A stretch of 64,000 bases of DNA from Chondrilla cf. caribensis (Eukaryota; Porifera; Demospongiae; Chondrillida; Chondrillidae): positions 1,612,501 through 1,676,500 of the forward strand of contig OZ026566.1 of assembly GCA_964020155.1 (NCBI GenBank), written 5' to 3'. This document shows, one piece after another, positions 1 through 13,700 of the stretch (positions are counted from its first letter, which is position 1; each line of letters starts with the position of its first letter). The notes beneath the pieces are model-generated. The model was not told the DNA's origin and ran no database searches. It worked only from the letters and a program-made list of their open reading frames with translations. Made by a program: the position numbers and the translations under genes.

Positions 1-126
1 GAAGGGTATGTGGATACACCAATTTATACATATCTTAGTATTCATATACATTTATATCCACAGGGAGTACATGTACGTACTTACAATAGTATACAAATGG
101 GGTAAGGGTATACATGTGTATGTATG

Positions 127-275
127 CAGTAGAACCTCGGAGCACTCCTAGTAAATGACATAATAGGAACTATCTTCCTATGAAGGATACTTTTTAGTTA
201 CCAAAAGTGGACTTTCCTATAGTGCAAATACAACTTCTCACCTCTGAAGAGTGGACAACATCACTACAGTGGACA
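127..275. mobile_element. Tigger-like MITE remnant
   Basis: This stretch starts CAGTAGAACCTC. Its interior (CTCTGAAGAGTGGACAAC and CTTTCCTATAGTGC) is the reverse complement of the middle of the MITE at 31942-32138. The right end is unclear. It lies in the SMAUG intron downstream of the SAM exon. Confidence 0.55.
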
Positions 276-407
276 TATGTATGTAATAGCTGGTCCCACG
301 ATGTCAGTTATCAAAGACATCCACTTTGGTACATACGTATGTATGTACGTATGTATGTATCAGCACGCATGTGTCAGTCATTTTTCAATTTGTACATACG
401 TACATAC

Positions 408-1201
408 CTTTTGTTCCAAAAACTCTTCAGTGATTCCCATCATTTCCTGATATGTCATGGACTGAAATAAGTCCTGATATTTGTGTAATCTGAGGCTCTT
501 CAACCACATGGGCACCTCTGTGAGTACAAAATAACAGAGCATGAATGTTAAGTCACCACCACACTAACATCATATTATGCCATCACAAATAGTTGAATTT
601 GATCCAAAACTGAATAAAGTGCAAGTTTACACACCAACACAAAGATTATAAGGAATCTGGCTGGCAAGTCACCACCAAGCATACAAACGTACGTACATAC
701 GTACATAAATGTAGTGTATACATGCAATACATGTATGTACATGTGTCAGTAGAATAGTTCCATTTCACAAATGAACATTAAGTGTATGTTTACAGGTTTA
801 GTATGCCAGACCAAATTTCTCCCCAAAGGTTATCTAAAACAAGATAAAGTAATGAGCAATAGAAAAGACTTAGGAGATGTTGAAGAATGCTAAATGATTT
901 CCCTTTTGACAAAATTCTACAACAGCTGTTCTGATTGTACCAGTACTACGTAGCTTAAATACAGTACAATGATTACCTACACCTGCATGTACGTACGTAC
1001 AGGATGATAAACCCATTTATACATACATATCTTAGTATTCATATACAAGTACATAATGTACAGTCACATAGACACAAATGCACATTGGTCAATATTGTCC
1101 ACAGGGAGTACATGTACGTACGTACATACATAAGTATACAAATGCATCTCACAGTATTATTTACAGTATAACACAAACACACCCACCCACACCCACACAC
1201 A

Positions 1202-1251
<50 letters not shown>

Positions 1252-1279
1252 CACAACCACACCCACCCAACCACACACC

Positions 1280-1345
<66 letters not shown>

Positions 1346-1988
1346 ACTAATATTACTGATAGCAAAAAGCATCACTTGGATAACCCAACATGCCCTAAGG
1401 CTGGATAACTTACACAACTACGTACTCGAACTAAGTTTACAATGCATACGTATGCACATGTGTACTGTTGTGATTGGCTGACAAATATGTACAAGAACAA
1501 AATCAGTACTGACTACAGAATTCTTATAAGTACTTCCTGTAGAGATCAACACACAATATGCTATATCATGCTTAGACAAACCAAAGATGTGATATCAGCG
1601 TAAATATCAAGTTTTCGTATATCAACACTGGATCTTTATGGATACTCTGAAAGCCAAATAAGAGCTCAGATGAACACAGAGTTTCCCATACATACATATA
1701 AGGAGCTCACTTCCACTGACTTGAGGTGCAAGATCACAATTTTTAGATCAGATGTCATATATGTGAGCAGTGTGACCAAATCAACACATGAACTCTTGTA
1801 CTGCAGTGAAACATGGTGTGTGTACATACGTAGGTACATGTGTGTAACCACATAAAAGTATGGACTGTGAAAGTGAGACAATACAGGGAACAACTCAGCA
1901 CATCTGAGAACATGTGAGTACACAAGTACTTGTACATCTGACATGGAGTGAGAAGGATAAGACTGTTCACAATATACAGTTATTGTGA

Positions 1989-2051
<63 letters not shown>

Positions 2052-2579
2052 AAAATCACAGGTCATCATGCAAACAAACATACATGAATTCAAAGTGTAC
2101 TTTTATCATTTGCATGAGGGAGAAATCCCAAGATTCAAGATTTTATGAAGACTACATACACAAGTTGTACATAAAACAATACTGATCGACATCAAATGGG
2201 GGAAGAAAACACAGCATTAATGGATAAATGTACGTACGCACGTACATACTTCTTCATGCCAGTGAGCTGATACATACATATGTATGTAAAGATATAGTAC
2301 ATACGTACGTATGCATGTAAGTACATACTCACTCACACATGTACAGTACACAAGAAAGCCAAATAGTGAGTACTATACTATCCAAAAGGTAATGAGATGT
2401 ACACACACATGTATGTAAAATAACAATAAACAGAATCATAATAAGGATGTTCATGGTGTGGAAAGTTAACACATACATGCAATGTACTTACATACATATA
2501 TATTATGTACATGTATACACTACAGCATCATTAATGTACACACTAGCGGAGAAAGAAAGTGAGGCAGATAAATGTACTC

Positions 2580-2652
<73 letters not shown>

Positions 2653-5593
2653 TACTTGCACAAACCATTCCAAGATAACACAGGTATCTACAGCAGAGGC
2701 AAACAAGATAGCCTATTCATCTCTGAATGGACAGGAATCTCAAAGGCATATGGTTTCAAGCTATTCCTCAGCTTCAGGGATAATACAGACCCATCAGTCA
2801 CCACTTAATCCAAATGAGTTGATAAAGTCCCTTAAATGTGGCTGTTATCATACGATCCCCATATTCAGTGTGAAGAAGGTAAACACAAGGCTATTCTCGC
2901 ACACCTTAGCAGGACAATGTGTTCACTATCAGTTTTGCTGAACATATATATCAATGCCAACTTCAATCACAGTTGCTTTCACAATGCCATCCACGCCTCA
3001 TCGAAAAGGAGTGATGGTATGTTCACAATGTAAAATGTATCTGAGTAAACTAAATCACATTCACACGACCCATGACACACCACACACANNNNNNNNNNNN
3101 NNNNNNNNNNNNNNNNNNNNNNNNNNNNNNNNNNNNNNNNNNNNNNNNNNNNNNNNNNNNNNNNNNNNNNNNNNNNNNNNNNNNNNNNNNNNNNNNNNNN
3201 NNNNNNNNNNNNNNNNNNNNNNNNNNNNNNNNNNNNNNNNNNNNNNNNNNNNNNNNNNNNNNNNNNNNNNNNNNNNNNNNNNNNNNNNAGTGAATCTTGC
3301 AACTGCTCAGTACATACATACGTATGTACAATGGCTGCAGGTAAATGCAAAACACTGGTATTCACACAATAGTTAGTATTAGCTGCCTTGCAGACCAGCA
3401 TGCACACTATTATACAAACATACGTACATACTGTATATAACATATATATACTGTATACAATATTATGTGCATACATATATATTTATGTACACACCTGACC
3501 TTGAAATTGGTGTATACCACCAAATTAGGAAGGAATACTATTGTCCACATACACTGGTACATTTGTACATATACCCACATACACACGTATTGCATATACG
3601 TATATGAATCTGTATGCATTTACATACATACGTACATACGTATACTATAATAGATGTCAATACAGCAAATATACATGTAAGTATGTATATAATACACAAC
3701 ACATACACACTACAGTGGGACCTCTCTATTACAAACCTCTGAAATGTGGAAACCTCTATAATAAGGACACTATTCTGTGCCCCAGTGTAGTAGTGTAGTG
3801 TATTAAGTGACTTCTGAATTGAGGAAACCTCTGTATTAATGACTGAAATTAAGGTCCCAAAGCGTCCTTTATAGGGAGGTCCCCCTGTATATTATTATGT
3901 ACATGTACACACAAAGAATAAAATAACACGGTACACATCTTGCACATGCATATACATACGTATATACAAATATTTTTTGTGTACACAATATACACACATA
4001 GGTACGTATGTACATTATGCAGTAGACTATACATTCAGTAGCAGTGAGTAATGGTAATGAGAACATTCCCAGTGCAAAGAACAGACGGGTGCAAGGAATA
4101 CATAAGCGGGGACTTCACTTTCAAAGAACAAGTTGAATTTCCTAAAATGGTATTTTACATAAAATGAATATAAAACAATGTACAAGTGTGAAAACAGGTT
4201 GGCCAAAGTATTATGAGCACACACACACTGCACATGTAAAACATACAATACATACTGCATATACATACGTATAGTAATGTACCTGAATATAGTCTGAAAT
4301 CGGTTCCATATTATAGTACTATACACCAGAACCAATACTGTTGAAGTCACCTTATGTACCAACCTGGCAATAGATATACACCTTCTGTGTAAATAAGGTC
4401 AAATTGACACAACGCTCTGCCTACATTACAACACTACAATCCATAAACCTCTAAATCCTTATACTGTATATACGTACATACGTACTTGTTACAAAACAAA
4501 TGGATCAGGTCACTGTTGTGCTTATGTACATATGTATGCATGTATGCACCTAGTACAGTCTCTGGGCCATTTTAAAGGGTACAATACAAGTCTTAATCAT
4601 CCAAGCACACTTAATCACAACCAAAATCGTCTCTGTATCCCTACTGATATGGTTAATGTTATAAATGCATACAAAATGCGGCTTAACTCAAGTGTCACTC
4701 AGCTATGTATCATGCAACACTGCCATCATATTCAACTCAGGTCTGTTGTACTATTGGTCTTAATGCTTGGTTCTACTCCTTTTACCATCACCATCACTGC
4801 TGATCAACTGCTTATGAATAACCAGAAGAAGTTGCACACTTGAATATGAACGCTATACACTAAGGAACCTGTCTCTATTTTGGAGACTGAACTCTGAATG
4901 TACTGTAGGTACCATACATACATAAAGCGTACCTATCCTGCCTGAAAAATAAGGAAATCTCAAAATGTACCCTACATACCAGATGAATGGGGTTACAGAC
5001 TGTTTAAGACTGATGCTGGCCGCATAGGTATATTCACATACAGATTAGAGCATACACATGCAACAGACAAAGGAACATAGCATACACCAAGTTATTCATT
5101 TGAGAGCAAATCTGGATCTTGCATGTCTAAGGGAGTGTTACAGACGTTGGGGACTGATTCCAGAGAACACACCCTACCAAGGCAGACAGGAATACAACCA
5201 AACCACCAAGTGTCATGACTGGTCCTGGTCAACACCCAGCAGTGACGGGACATAGCTGGGATAAAATCACACAAACAAATCACATCATATCAGAATGAAT
5301 ACAATGACAGAAGGAGTAGGTGTGGAGTATATACATACATAGGTAGATCACATATTAAAACCATTTTCTCACTACCAAATTTACATATTTAGTATTTACT
5401 ACTATCTTGTGGAGAATTGCATCACTCCTGATGTCATCATCACATGAATTTGGAATCAATTAGAGAGATGTTTTTTAGAGACAGATCTCCTTATACTGTC
5501 TTATAGTACTTAATTGGATATGAATGTCAGTTTCATATAGATATATCAACATATCACACATGTACGTACACCTGTAAATAGATAGACAGGGAT

Positions 5594-5663
<70 letters not shown>

Positions 5664-6709
5664 GCACACACACACACATGTATGCACACACACGCATATA
5701 CACACACACGCACGCGCGCACGCACACACACAGACACGCACACACGTGCACAAGTGCACGCACACACACACACACACTCACGCTTCATCCCACTACCAGG
5801 CTCCTCAAAAGTGTTTCTTTGTGGCTGGTCGGTTCCATTAATCCTTTTGTAGCCATCACTGACACAGTGATCCGGTTTTGAGGGCTCATCCTCCTCTTCA
5901 TGGGGGTCATCCTCAATGGGCTCCGTTAGCTCCTTCTTGCTTGTTGTTTCCCCTGGTGTTTTAGCCTTGTGACGTACTTCCAGGGAGAATGAGTTTGGCA
6001 AACCTCTATCCTTCATGCTTCCACACAGAGGCACTTCGATTGGTCTCACTCCTGGTTGTGGCTGCATCTTTGGCAAAGTATGGGACTTGTTGCGAGGGCC
6101 CTTTCTCCCCATGATTTTGGCCCACTTATCGTCCAGATGTTGAAGCCAATAATCCAAAGCGTTCCTCTGTTCCTGTTTGAAGGCGGGGTGAACCAACGCA
6201 ATGGAAATAAGCTGCCTGCATTTGTCCAAGTAAGCCATTTCTTCGCTACACCCCAGAAGAACCTTCGGGAGGAGATTCATGTACTCCTTCACCGCAGCTT
6301 CGTTCCCCGGACGAAGCAACAGGATGAGTTGTAAAAGGTCTTCCAATGCCCTCTCTTCCGTGGTTCGATGAAGGCCGTTGATGGAATCTGCACGGAGATG
6401 CCCAATCACCAGTAACCAGACGTCTACAGACGTTCTACGAACCAATGTACACTGGTAAACCGACAATGGAGCTTACTTACTTGGGTTATTAGCCTCGGCT
6501 TCTGTTTGCTTGAGGTAGTCGTCGTGGTGTTTAGTTATGCTGTCTATGACAGAAGATAAAAACTTGGCCTGGGAAGGGCTCACCCAACGCAACATCGAGT
6601 AAATGGCGATGGTCTGCTCACAAGGCGATAAGGTCTGAAAACAACTGTTCATGTAATCGACTTTGTCGCGGAAAGTTCCCGCGTCCCGTCTAAATCCGTT
6701 GGCACTCAT
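408..6709 (-). CDS. SAMD4: SMAUG/SAMD4-like translational regulator, 5' part (three exons, continues off the left edge)
   Basis: SMAUG proteins bind stem-loop mRNAs through a SAM domain and recruit repression and deadenylation factors in the cytoplasm. Exons, in transcript order: 6481-6709, 5782-6387 and 408-517; phases 1, 1 and 0 join without a frame break (315 codons so far). The first ATG in frame is at 6709 (MSANGF); the frame is open upstream to 6814 but has no ATG. Exons 1-2 match the SMAUG N-terminal PHAT region ([41 protein letters not shown]). Exon 3 is the first half of the SAM domain ([13 protein letters not shown]...LF..MTYQEMM). Intron 1 is 93 bp (GTAAGT...GCAG); intron 2 is 5.26 kb and its donor runs straight into a TG repeat. 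The rest of the SAM domain lies left of the window. Family identity is clear by recalled homology. Confidence 0.9.
1171..1345. repeat. (CA)n microsatellite, interrupted
   Basis: About 175 bp of CA with CCCA and ATGCACAAC interruptions, inside SMAUG intron 2. Confidence 0.97.
1991..2051. repeat. (CA)n microsatellite
   Basis: About 60 bp of pure CA. Confidence 0.97.
2584..2650. repeat. (CA)n microsatellite
   Basis: About 67 bp of pure CA. Confidence 0.97.
3089..3288. other. Assembly gap of 200 N
   Basis: Exactly 200 N, entered from the left by a CACACACA run. This looks like a fixed-size scaffold gap over an unresolved CA microsatellite; the true length is unknown. Confidence 0.95.
3713..3887. 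mobile_element. Tigger-like MITE with TA target duplication
   Basis: The ends are inverted (CAGTGGGACCTCTCTATTA on the left; ATAGGGAGGTCCCCCTG on the right) and flanked on both sides by TA. The interior repeats the 'aaacctctgnnnt' theme seen in the element at 33542-33716. At 175 bp with no ORF it is non-autonomous. Confidence 0.8.
5595..5777. repeat. (CA)n microsatellite abutting the SMAUG exon 2 donor
   Basis: CA/CG-interrupted tract. On the gene strand it is a (TG)n run that starts within the donor hexamer (GTGAGTGTGTG at 5781 downwards). Confidence 0.97.
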
Positions 6710-6878
6710 GGCTCCCTCCAGCCTCGTGAAGCTGGATGTGAACTCCGCTCCGTTCGTCGACGTACGTATATGGTTCGTTCGTTTCTGAGAGACTTGTTGC
6801 CTTATTCGGCCCACTAAATAATAGATGATGAGTATCTTCCGGAAAAAATCGTGGTCACGCCCCCTGACCCTAACAAAA
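6710..6878. promoter_or_regulatory. Shared upstream region of SMAUG and fumarase
   Basis: Only 169 bp separate the SMAUG start codon (6709, -) from the fumarase start codon (6879, +), so both 5' UTRs and the promoter elements must lie here or overlap. It contains a GTCACGCCCCCTGACC GC-rich patch at 6855-6870. No TATA box is evident. A bidirectional promoter is inferred from geometry only. Confidence 0.6.
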
Positions 6879-8169
6879 ATGGTGAGTTAGATCATTAAAC
6901 CATAGATTCAACTTTCGACCACACTGGTCTAATTGTTGGTATATGTACATGATAGATTATCCTGTCTGTACATCCTGCGTGTTTTATGGTGATAGTCCGG
7001 GAGAGGCTTCTTTGGAGGACATCTGTATCTGTACATAAGTTTGAATTCTTTTGAAGACCATGAATTTTAGGCTTTGACTCATAGTATTGTGTTTCGTCTG
7101 GTTCCACTACGTGACACAGAGTTGTTGAGTCTCGTCTGCTCTGTTAATCGCCCTATTGAGCTACCAGACATATTGGAGTGATTTCTTTGCATCCTTTTGA
7201 ATTTGTGTCAATGAGTGTATGTATGCACTAGCTCAACTGCATACCAGAGCAGGCGAGCTGGATATAGTCGAACTCCTGATACTTCAAAACGTGTTTGTAT
7301 GTGTATCAATTCCCAAATGCTGTGTGTTAACCAGACCATAGTGACTTAATCAAATGCGCATACATAGCAGGTCTATTCCAGTCATGGAAAGTTGGTTATT
7401 ATACACACCTCCATTTTGCCAAATCTATCCAGTTGATAGACCACAGTGTGGTTTGCCCTGCCTGGTGTGTAGGCAATAAGGACTCAACCTGTATTAACTG
7501 TGTTGAGAATCGGACAAGAACCACGGATTAGAATAGACTCTACCAATCAAATGAAACACCCTATCATACATTTGTATATATTCACATGTAATTAATCAAA
7601 TCAAATGTACATGTATCAATTTAGAACAGAAATATTTCATGACTGTTCATTAATGAAGGTATGCATATTATTTATGTTGTTGGTTCATTCAGTCAAAACT
7701 GGTAACCATTTGTTACATTTTCACTGCCCACCTGTCTAAGACTGAATTCTTTCTCTTTAGAACTTTGCACGCAGTTTCCTATGGGGGCGCCCTGGAGTAG
7801 ATTTGTTTACTTGTATGAGTTCCAAGTATCGACCACAATCTCTGCACGTCACGTCCACCTGGAGTTACTCCTTTTGGTGCATGTTTTCATCACAGGAAAC
7901 ACGGAAAGAAGTCGACAGTTTTGGAACACTTGAGGTGCCAGTCAACAAGTACTATGGCGCACAAACTGCACGATCACTCAAGAATTTTGATATTGGAGGA
8001 CCAACAGAAAGAATGCCTGTAAGAGACAATATCAATAGATGCGTATGAACACTAGCTACCTACTTGAGTCACACGGTTTGAAATGAATTATGTACACGTG
8101 GATTCGAACAGGAACACCTACCCCCCCACACACACGCACACACACATGCACGCACACACGCACGCACAC

Positions 8170-8228
<59 letters not shown>

Positions 8229-8233
8229 CACGC

Positions 8234-8295
<62 letters not shown>

Positions 8296-10675
8296 TTGCA
8301 TGTATCCTGGTATGTGAATTCAATGTACATATACTTGGTCATGTAGTTAGTTATGCTTCACACATAACCAGGTTTATATTCCTTATATGGCAAGTATTAC
8401 AAATATTATTGTTCTGGTCAAATGGTGCATCATGCAATTTGTTATGGGTACCTTGGGATGTCATTTGTTAACAGCATGTCACTACAACATGCTTCCACAA
8501 CAACTAACCCAGTTGAACATAGTACAAATGTGGACTTGGTGCATATGTAGGTGTTACGAAACACAAATGTCGCCCTTATGTATGCTATCAGTGCATTCGT
8601 AATAGAATGAGTTTTGTAATAAAAAATGTACGTAACTGCCTCATAGCAGAATGTACATGAGCTGCCAACGTCTGATGTGATTCCAATGTTATGTGTACTC
8701 ATTAGAGCAGTAGACAATGTGATTTGTGGTCTGAAGTGACATACGAGTGTTGAATGGAGGGGATTGATGCAGTCGCACTATGTCTTCTATAGTAGGTTGT
8801 GCTCAATCAGTAATTCTTGTATTTTTTCTAGATTCCTGTAATTAGGGCTTTCGGCTATCTCAAGAAGGCTTGTGCTCTGATTAATCAGCAGTATGGTATG
8901 GAAGCCTCAATAGTGCAAGCAATTGTTCAAGCTGCAGATGAAGTGAGATAAGCATATTGTGCATGTGTGTATATACACATATGTATGCACTGTAGGTACA
9001 ATAAGGTTGACCATCTCACAGTATTTACACACTGTATGTGTACATACAGTGTGTACTGCATCACAATATATGCTGTATTTGGACATATGTATGTGTACGT
9101 ATGTACATACGTACAGCAAATTGCGATGTTATTATATGGACTTGTGTGCATACATGCGTACACCATATTGCGATATGTGTACGTATACATACATGTGTAC
9201 ATCCGTATTATGTATGTACACCATACTTATCACAAATAATTATTCATGGAATGTAGCACCCAATGTTCCCTCCAGAAATTTTTCCTGCTACGGGTAGGAA
9301 AATAGTGGCAGAAACATTCCATAAAGCAAATGTTGTCCACAAGGATCTTTTGTAGGGAGTCAACATAGGCTTTTACCTCTGTAATCTGAAGTTATGAAGT
9401 GAGGGTAAACAGGTCTCCATTCTCTCCTATCTCTCTCTGTCTGACTATCTGTTCTGTATAGGATCACTTTCATGTGTTCATGGTGCAGGATGACACAGAA
9501 TTGACATAATTGTCTGTTTGTAAGTGTCAGCTATACTGTCACTTGTTTGAAACTCTAGTAGACCGGGTCACTTGTAAACACTCTAAATTTGGTATTGCAA
9601 GGTGCTGACAGACTAGCTACGTCAGCACCTTCATAAAATAATCAGTTGAAATACATGTGTACTGTGTTTACTTGGCATAACACACAATATTATGTAGGTG
9701 GGTACATCAGGTATGCCCAGCATTTGTGTGAGCTTGTATAGAGTATCTTTGGTCATAGTTGGTCCTACATTTCACTACATGCATCAATACCCCCTTTATG
9801 TATGGTTACAAAGTGTTTAGTTTTTGAAGGGGGTGTGGCAAGAGGGTGTGGTATGTATGTGAATCATGATGATGACTATATACCATCTGCTGTCCAAGAA
9901 GGTGTGGTATGTGTGCAATGATAATGACTACCATCTGTTGTCCAAGAGGGTGTGGCATGTGATAATGGCTGCCATCAATGATAATGACTACATCAGCTGT
10001 TTGAGAGGGATTTTGACAAGATGGTACGATTCACAGTGTGAGCCACAATAATGCCTACAATGTGCGGTGCACAGTACCTTAGACCTCTCCATCCTGTGAT
10101 GGGTTGTCGTGTGATTTCATCATGTCCTACTCCCAACCCCATCAACAATGTAGGAAAGTTATTCTCGACTTTCGCCAGCTGCGATTAACGTGCACATATT
10201 TGGCCGAAGGAATTTTAGTGATGCATTTCAATCATCAGTTAGCTCATTTCCTTCTAATTTGCTTGTTTCAAATAAAACCTATTCAACCCCTCAACACGGG
10301 TCTAGTGTGGGTCTGTGATCGGCAGTTGAAGTATTACCATAAAAGTACTTATTATTGGTGCTGACTAATCACATTGTCATTGACTGTGCACTCTATGAAT
10401 TAGGTATGCGATACAATACACTATAATCTATATTCTATTCATCTTACCTACTGACCAGATGATCTGTTAAACCGTTTCATTCTGAGATCACAGGACAGGT
10501 TTTATGCTTGACTTGTCCCCTGATATGAGGTAGTCGCATGTACGGTATCCTAGAGTACCTCCACAAGGGTTGTATCCCTACTGGACTTTAAGGTGTGAAT
10601 GTGTGCACACATATTTGTGGGTTTGCAACCAAGAACAAGGTAACAGCTGTGTGTACGTACACACACATGCATGCA

Positions 10676-10756
<81 letters not shown>

Positions 10757-13700
10757 ACACACACACACACACATGTGCACACACACACGCACGCACACAC
10801 ACACACGTGCGCCCACACACACGCACACACACACACACGCATGCACGCACGCACACACGCACGCACACACGCACGCACACACACACGCATTCTTGCTATG
10901 CATGGGTAGTATAAAATCTGTATGGCGTGTACTTTCAAGGGAAAAACTATGTATGTGTTGTGTATGAAATACGTATGTAATCTGGATTAAAATCATCTTA
11001 GCCAGAGCAACTGAAGTCTATGTTGCTTCAGTTAATCATGATCTATGTAATGATAATAATTAAAATAGTAAATTAAATGGTATCTTCTCTTCTGATAATC
11101 CAGACATGACATTCATTACATGAAGAAAATTTTGATGCACACATCTTTTTCCACTCATTGTTATTCCCATCCTAGTCTCCAGCCCACTTCCACATTAACC
11201 ATTTCATGGTCCCTCACAGTAAGAAGGTGGCAGGAGCTAAGGTGTGCTGGGGACAATGCTACAGTATATACATAGGTGCTTCCTGTCACCAAGTACAGTA
11301 TGTACAGTGAAGTCTCGTTAATCCTCTGCAACTCGTTTTGTTGGATTGATGAGTTTGGCGGATTTACTGGATATTCATTAGTACTTGTTTGGTGGATAAG
11401 GTGGTTGTGGATTATCAAATATTCCCTGTATGTATGTATGCTTTTCCATGTCTTTTGTCAATCAATTACACTACCGTAGAGTTTTGTTCAGACAAACTAC
11501 GTATAAGAGTCCCACCCAATGTTCTCATCAGAAGTTCCTTTAATCAGGATTTGCTTACTACATATATACTACTAAAGCAAACCAAACAATGCTCAAAAAT
11601 TGGTTGTATTAAGTAGTAAATTGTCTTAACAAGTTTCTGCTGTATATCTTTATATAATGTACTTGCATTTGTTGCACTTCTATTCTATAAACATGGTTAT
11701 GTGTTACATATCGTGTACATATGATAGGTGTAGTGATATTGCATATACATGTATGTACGTACGTGCAAACATGAGTGTTGCTTTTTTTGCTCCATCCTAT
11801 GTATAGGCCCTAATACCACCTCTGTCCTGTACATATGTGTTCTAAAGTGAACACAAGTGTTATTCTGGCTTCAAAGCACCCTTTTGGTTTCAATGCATGC
11901 AGAGATACCTACCTACATGTACTGGATTCTGCTGCTTTGCTTCATTTATATACTGTACTTTCTACTTTGTGTTTTGTTTTGCTCCTTTTGAAGGTTATAT
12001 CAGGTAAACTGGACGATCATTTCCCATTGGTAGTGTGGCAAACTGGCTCAGGAACACAAAGCAACATGAATGTCAATGAGGTATGGATGCATGCATCATG
12101 TTGAAGTCATATGGGTAATGCCATGTAGTACTGTTGTATGTGTATAATGTGACCAGTGGGGTCTAGTGGATAACATTAGAGTGTCAATTGTGTGAGTGGC
12201 TAGGGTGCTGATTGTGTGTGTGGCTAGGGTGCTGATTGTGTGAGTGGCTTGAGTGCTGATTGTGTGTGTGGCTAGGGTGCTGATTGTGTGAGTGGATAGG
12301 GTGCTGATTGTGTGTGTGGCTAGGGTGCTGATTGTGTGTGTGGCTAGGGTGCTGATTGTGTGTGTGGCTAGGGTGCTGATTGTGTGTGTGGCTAGGGTGC
12401 TGATTTTGTGACTAGCAGAGTGCCAAGTGTGTGAGTAGCTAGGATACCGATTGTGTGGGTGGCTGGGAGTGGTAATCATGTAATTGGTTAGCGTGCCAGT
12501 TGTGTGAGTGGCTAGGGGTACTAAGTGTGTGAGTGGCTAGGGGTTGTCAGACAAAGATGTCTTCTCGTGGTGTTGCCTGTGTGGTATCCTCCAGAAATAG
12601 ACCCAGTATCAATCCCATTGTACAGTGGTTACAATGTCTTCAACCACAGTAAGGAATTATGGAGCCTTTGGAGAAGCTGTGCAAATCTCTGACTATCTAA
12701 TGGCCTGGGCTTTGATGTCACGTCATGTCCACATCTGTTCTCACCCCAGGTAATCAGTAATCGTGCAATTGAGATTCTTGGAGGACAATTGGGGAGTAAG
12801 CATCCTGTTCATCCCAATGACCATGTCAACTGCAGCCAAAGCTCCAACGATACCTTCCCCACGGCAATGCATATCGCAGCTACGTTGGAGATCCACAACT
12901 GTTTGTTGCCTGGTTTATCAATGCTGCATGAAGCTCTGGACAAGAAGAGCAAGGATTTCAAGGACATTGTGAAAATTGGTCGTACTCACACCCAGGTACA
13001 GTGTACATGATGTGTGTGCCTCCAGTGAGCATATTCCTAGATTGTACAGTTGTGTAGACTGCCTACCATAACGCTCTACACAAGGTTTTCATTACTCTGT
13101 AGTATTTGGTGGTCTTACCCTATTGAGCTGGTGGCACTTGTAAACATTAACTGTTAGAGCTATAACTAATTTAAAAAGATAGAAAAATTGGAGTGTCTAG
13201 AATTGCACACTGTTTGGAATTAGGTGTGTTCACCTTATATGTACGGTATGGCTTCACAATTTTTAGATCATGTTTCAATCCAAGGATTCAAATCCGTTGC
13301 ATGATTGGACCCGAGTGTTTGTAGGGTGAAATGAGTTCGTAGTGTAGTCCCTGGCCGGCAAAGGTTTCCTCACTGCTCCTATATAATAGTTGTTGTGTGT
13401 ACTATGAACTCTTTGTACAATCAGTTATGTAATTACAAATGCTTTGAAGGCTCTCTCTTTGGCATCCTTCCCATACCTGTATTGCTCTGGCCTTTAGATA
13501 AGGTTCATTATTCACATACAGGTGTATGTACATGTGCAAGATTGAGGAGAGATTTCATACTGCGATTTTTCTAACTGTTGATGGGAAATTCGTTTGAATT
13601 CGAGTGAAGAACTGTCTTCACTAGACTGCATTTCTCAATGCTTCCGAATCCAAATGGATTTTCCCAGCAACGTGAGCAAGATTGTAAGGTGTACTTATAT

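Larger units (their letters stand above)
518..5781 (-). other. SMAUG intron 2: noncoding, repeat-rich
   Basis: This 5.26 kb stretch separates the second SMAUG exon from the SAM exon. It holds three (CA)n tracts, an N gap, one MITE and many GTAC/TACGTA runs (686-706, 2228-2246, 2300-2316, 3628-3642). I found no exon that would interrupt the phase-1 join of exon 2 to the SAM exon. A 200-bp stretch at 2683-2878 reads open on the + strand between a possible acceptor and donor, but I do not recognise it. Confidence 0.7.
8943..11993 (+). other. FH intron 3: noncoding
   Basis: The intron holds GTAC-rich sequence (8960-9240), a hairpin, a degenerate repeat near 9845-10012 and a CA tract. Nothing in it reads as a gene. 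Confidence 0.7.

Noticed and set aside
1039..1417. ORFs of poly(Cys-Val) or poly(Thr-His) here and at every CA/TG tract
   Set aside because: They are translations of dinucleotide repeats.
2683..2878. Possible exon on the + strand ([20 protein letters not shown]...)
   Set aside because: Flanked by a plausible acceptor and donor but unrecognised and without partner exons; it sits in a SMAUG intron.
5546..6466. A single 306-aa minus-strand ORF through the CA repeat
   Set aside because: Only 5782-6387 is SMAUG coding. The left part is translated (TG)n and the right part is the 93-bp intron.
12140..12545. Regular repeats that might suggest a CRISPR-like array
   Set aside because: The units are contiguous without unique spacers, in an intron of a eukaryotic gene.
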